DNA from: Ichthyophonus hoferi
Lineage: Eukaryota; Opisthokonta; Ichthyosporea; Ichthyophonida; Ichthyophonidae
Direction: 5' to 3'
Length of the DNA: 11,445 bases
Assembly (NCBI GenBank): GCA_002751075.1
Contig: NAOQ01000981.1
Coordinates: 7,365 to 18,809, forward strand
Shown here piece after piece: positions 9,533 through 11,445 of this stretch (the stretch's first letter is position 1; each line of letters starts with the position of its first letter). A program made the position numbers and the translations under genes. Under the pieces are notes generated by a model, which did no database searches, was not told the origin of the DNA, and saw only the letters and a program-made list of their open reading frames with translations.

Positions 9533-10282
9533 TTCTTAAACTCTATTACCTAGTGTACTTTTCTCCTTTTATATTTACCTCATTTATCTAGAACACACTA
9601 GCCGGTCACTTGGTTTTAATGCTATTTTTTATTGATTTTTGGCTGAATGAAGATTGGTTAATGAAATATTAATATTTGTGCGCACTTATTTTCTTTTTCC
9701 TCTCTGTTCCTTAAATTGTCCTGATTCGTTGTCTTGAGCAATAGTTGGATCTTACCTTATTATAAAGAGTAATTATTGGCTTACCTTTTTAGTAAAGTAT
9801 AGTTATTGACTTACCTTATAGTAAAGTATAATTATTTGGCTTACCTTATAGTAAAAGGTACCGATTGTCCTACCTTATATATAAAAAATATTGGCTTACC
9901 TAATTATAAAGGGTAGTTATTGGTTTGTCTTATAGTAAAAGGTATCTATTGGCCTACCTTATAGCAAAGGTTAACTATTGATACATTTTAGACAATGAAA
10001 AAGAATTGAAATATTTGTGGCTTTACTATTGAATCTCTAACTAAATTTATTATCTGAATAACCACTCAGATCAACATTATAAGTTTTATGTAGCTATAAT
10101 CACTTTTAAAATAGCTTTGTTATTGGATATTTTAGCATTGTATACTTTCATATTCACTTACACGATAGTTAATGCATGCTTATTTTAAATAATAAATCTA
10201 TTTAAACACTGTTTTAACAATCAATTCTAATTATACTATTGAAAAATTAACGACTGCTAATTGAATTTTGAATTTTACAGTA
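9533..10282. other. Convergent intergenic region between genes D and G
   Basis: Tail-to-tail gap between the UGA stops of gene D (forward) and gene G (reverse). It contains a C/T-rich tract and acceptor-like ctag at 9588-9591, a second C/T tract near 9690-9712, and the repeat array at about 9745-9985. The reverse strand has one frame without TGA from 10099 to 9524, ending in a Lys/Gln-rich stretch; it has no early ATG and is not called a gene. The rest is A+T-rich with nothing recognised. Confidence 0.5.
9745..9985. repeat. ~30-bp tandem repeat, about eight degenerate copies
   Basis: Forward consensus is close to ttattggcttaccttatag followed by taaaaggta. Most units are 30 bp and one is shorter by six, so reading frame is kept through the array. 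Each unit has a small inverted repeat (tacctt/aaggta). On the reverse strand most units contain aaggtaagy or aaggtagg, which match the consensus 5' splice site AG|GTAAGT. The array lies in the convergent gap downstream of genes D and G. Confidence 0.85.
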
Positions 10283-10945
10283 TCATAGTACTAGCCCTGA
10301 CCCTGGCCGCCATGTTACTTTAAGAGTAGATTGATACTTTGTACTTTGTGAGTAGAACATATCAAGGCAAATTTATATCTATTACTTGTAATTGTTTATA
10401 ACATTTACCCTGTGGAGCATGCACACCTTGGTGTAGACATACAACAATGTCACTAGTTACCCTCATATATCACTTACAGACATGATTTATGATCAACAAC
10501 CATATATGCATGTGCCTAGTCTCTGTCTTGCAAAAGGAGGCTGTTAAAATCGCCACAAATGGACACTCTTTTTGGACAATTGTGATTGATTTTAATTCGA
10601 TCCACCACTTACAAGCATATCAAGTAGATAAATTAGTCGTAGCAGAGGTTGACTGCCAATGACAAGCCCAAATAAATTAGATAAGAATAAAAAAGCAGTC
10701 CCATTTACATTAATAAACAGATATGTGGGCGTTAACCAAAATTAACACCCGCAATAAACAAAAAATTAGGAAAGTATAAAAGGTACAAAAAAAAATCAAC
10801 TACCGAGGAAGAGTGGGGACGACCATTTTACATGCACATGGTACATAAGGAAAACGATTTTTATAGTTTCAGTTAATACACAAGACATGCTAATAAAAAA
10901 GATAGACTCATCTTATTTCTATACGGTCGTTGTCGACGGTTCTTT
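10283..10945 (-). CDS. Gene G: unknown protein, four 3' exons, 5' end unresolved
   Basis: Reverse-strand exons are about 10945-10804, 10652-10613 (40 nt), 10540-10478 (63 nt) and 10409-10283, ending at TGA 10285-10283. Donors are gtagtt, gtaagt and gtaagt; acceptors are ggcag, aacag and cacag; phases 1, 2 and 2 all match. The product has a polar start with TAG and TAA codons (EPSTTTVQKQDESIF), hydrophobic helices around TIKIVFLMYH and FIYLICFLLLQD, and a polar C-terminus (MFYSQSTKYQSTLKV) ending WRPGSGLVL. The 10409-10283 exon contains TAA and TAG side by side plus another TAA (YK-[TAA][TAG]-I-[TAA]-I). The first exon frame opens after TGA at 10948-10946 with a poor acceptor. A start at ATG 10888-10886 would give 104 residues; otherwise more exons lie upstream. 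No family recognised. Confidence 0.6.
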
Positions 10946-11199
10946 TCAACACTCTTTTATTAAAGATACAACACATTCTGAACAATATTCATATATATTT
11001 ATATTTCCTATTTAATGATTGGCCCCTATCATGATCATTAAATATATAGATCAATATAATTAAGATAAACATAATAATTAGATAGCAATAATCATACTGA
11101 TTATCAGCACTATATTGATCATTCCTATTTAATACTAACAATGTGTTAGGATTGTATAATTAGAGTGATACATGAAGATAGTGCACATTTTTATTAATA
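10946..11199. other. A+T-rich gap, probably an intron of gene G
   Basis: Between the last four exons of gene G and the likely upstream exon. It holds ata/tta-rich sequence and a reverse-strand tcctaac branch-like element at about 11145. A second reverse frame (starting NVLYL, from 10977) overlaps gene G exon sequence, but it leaves the donor at 10803 in the wrong phase. Confidence 0.35.
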
Positions 11200-11344
11200 A
11201 AAAAGAAATGAACAGGACTTGTCTTAGGCAGAATGCATAAGCAATTAGTCATCTAGACCCGAAACATATGATCTGAAACGGTTTATTATATAGTCATAGA
11301 AGTCATTCTTAAAACAATTAAAGATTTCTGCTTTAACACATCCC
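11200..11344 (-). CDS. Probable upstream exon on the reverse strand, partial
   Basis: A reverse frame opening after an acceptor-like gatctag (exon from 11344) reads CVKAEIFNCFKNDFYDYII and then NRFRSYVSGLDDQLLMHSA, with TAA as Gln at two places. The composition (aromatic, Asp/Lys/Asn mix) is more protein-like than the surrounding A+T-rich DNA. The donor is not clear; candidates fall at about 11170-11240. It may belong to gene G or to another gene running in from the right. Alternative acceptors (aaagcag) change the first residues. Confidence 0.35.
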
Positions 11345-11445
11345 CTAGATCATTACACCATCAGAGTTGTATATCCCTATGAATTGACCATACCCAGGGT
11401 CTGTTGACTAATAGCTCACTTTCAAATACCAACCATCTAAGACTT

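Noticed and set aside
10283-10313. Reverse ATG GCG GCC start (MAARVRASTMIL) with a following gtaaaa donor
   Set aside because: This lies in another frame inside the gene G terminal exon (frame TWRPGSGLVL), and the downstream chain is weak.
10281-10490. Forward frame with a membrane-like stretch (VLALTLAAMLL) and a Cys cluster, possible last exon of gene D
   Set aside because: The same DNA is the terminal exon of gene G on the reverse strand, where four exons agree in phase and end at TGA.
11345-11403. Reverse frame PGYGQFIGIYNSD that joins neatly to EIFNCFKNDF
   Set aside because: It needs a 31-nt intron (gtgtaat to aaagcag), shorter than any other intron inferred here; left unassigned.
1-11445. 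Transposons, retroelements, tRNA or rRNA genes
   Set aside because: No transposase, reverse transcriptase or integrase motif, terminal repeats with target duplications, or cloverleaf-like sequence was seen on either strand.

Overview
The window looks like nuclear DNA of a microbial eukaryote: roughly two thirds or more A+T, many spliceosomal introns (GT-AG, several with TACTAA/CTAAC-like branch points), microsatellites and long non-coding stretches. With the standard code only short disconnected reading frames appear. If UAA and UAG are read as an amino acid (most likely glutamine) and UGA alone stops, the exons extend and join in phase into plausible proteins, and every model ends at UGA. 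This inferred variant code is the main result. It fits lineages known to read UAR as Gln, such as some oxymonads, hexamitid diplomonads, ciliates and ulvophyte green algae. Large gene-like introns and the A+T bias make an oxymonad-like protist one reasonable guess, but the sequence cannot settle the taxon.

Layout. 1-315 is a 15-bp minisatellite that enters from the left. 836-1937 (+) is gene A, partial at its 5' end, a small helical protein built from short exons. 2128-3361 (+) is gene B, a 4-exon gene for a 125-residue acidic/SP-repeat protein, with a palindrome just before its ATG. 3362-5351 is a long A+T-rich stretch between the 3' ends of B and C, with two open frames that might be extra exons. 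5352-6492 (-) is gene C, a 5-exon gene for about 244 residues with nine in-frame UAA codons. 6493-6850 is the intergenic region between the divergent genes C and D. 6851-9532 (+) is gene D, a 6-exon gene for a RING-type zinc-binding N-terminus followed by a multi-pass membrane region. 9533-10282 is the convergent gap between D and G, with a 30-bp repeat array. 10283-10945 (-) is gene G, the 3' four exons of a gene that probably continues upstream, with another likely exon near 11200-11344.

No operon-like logic links these genes and none has a securely assigned function. The RING domain of D (probable membrane-bound E3 ubiquitin ligase) is the only recognised domain. Gene A's resemblance to small ciliary microtubule inner proteins and the X-box-like palindrome before B are weak hints of flagellar genes. 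No tRNA, rRNA, transposon or CRISPR was recognised.
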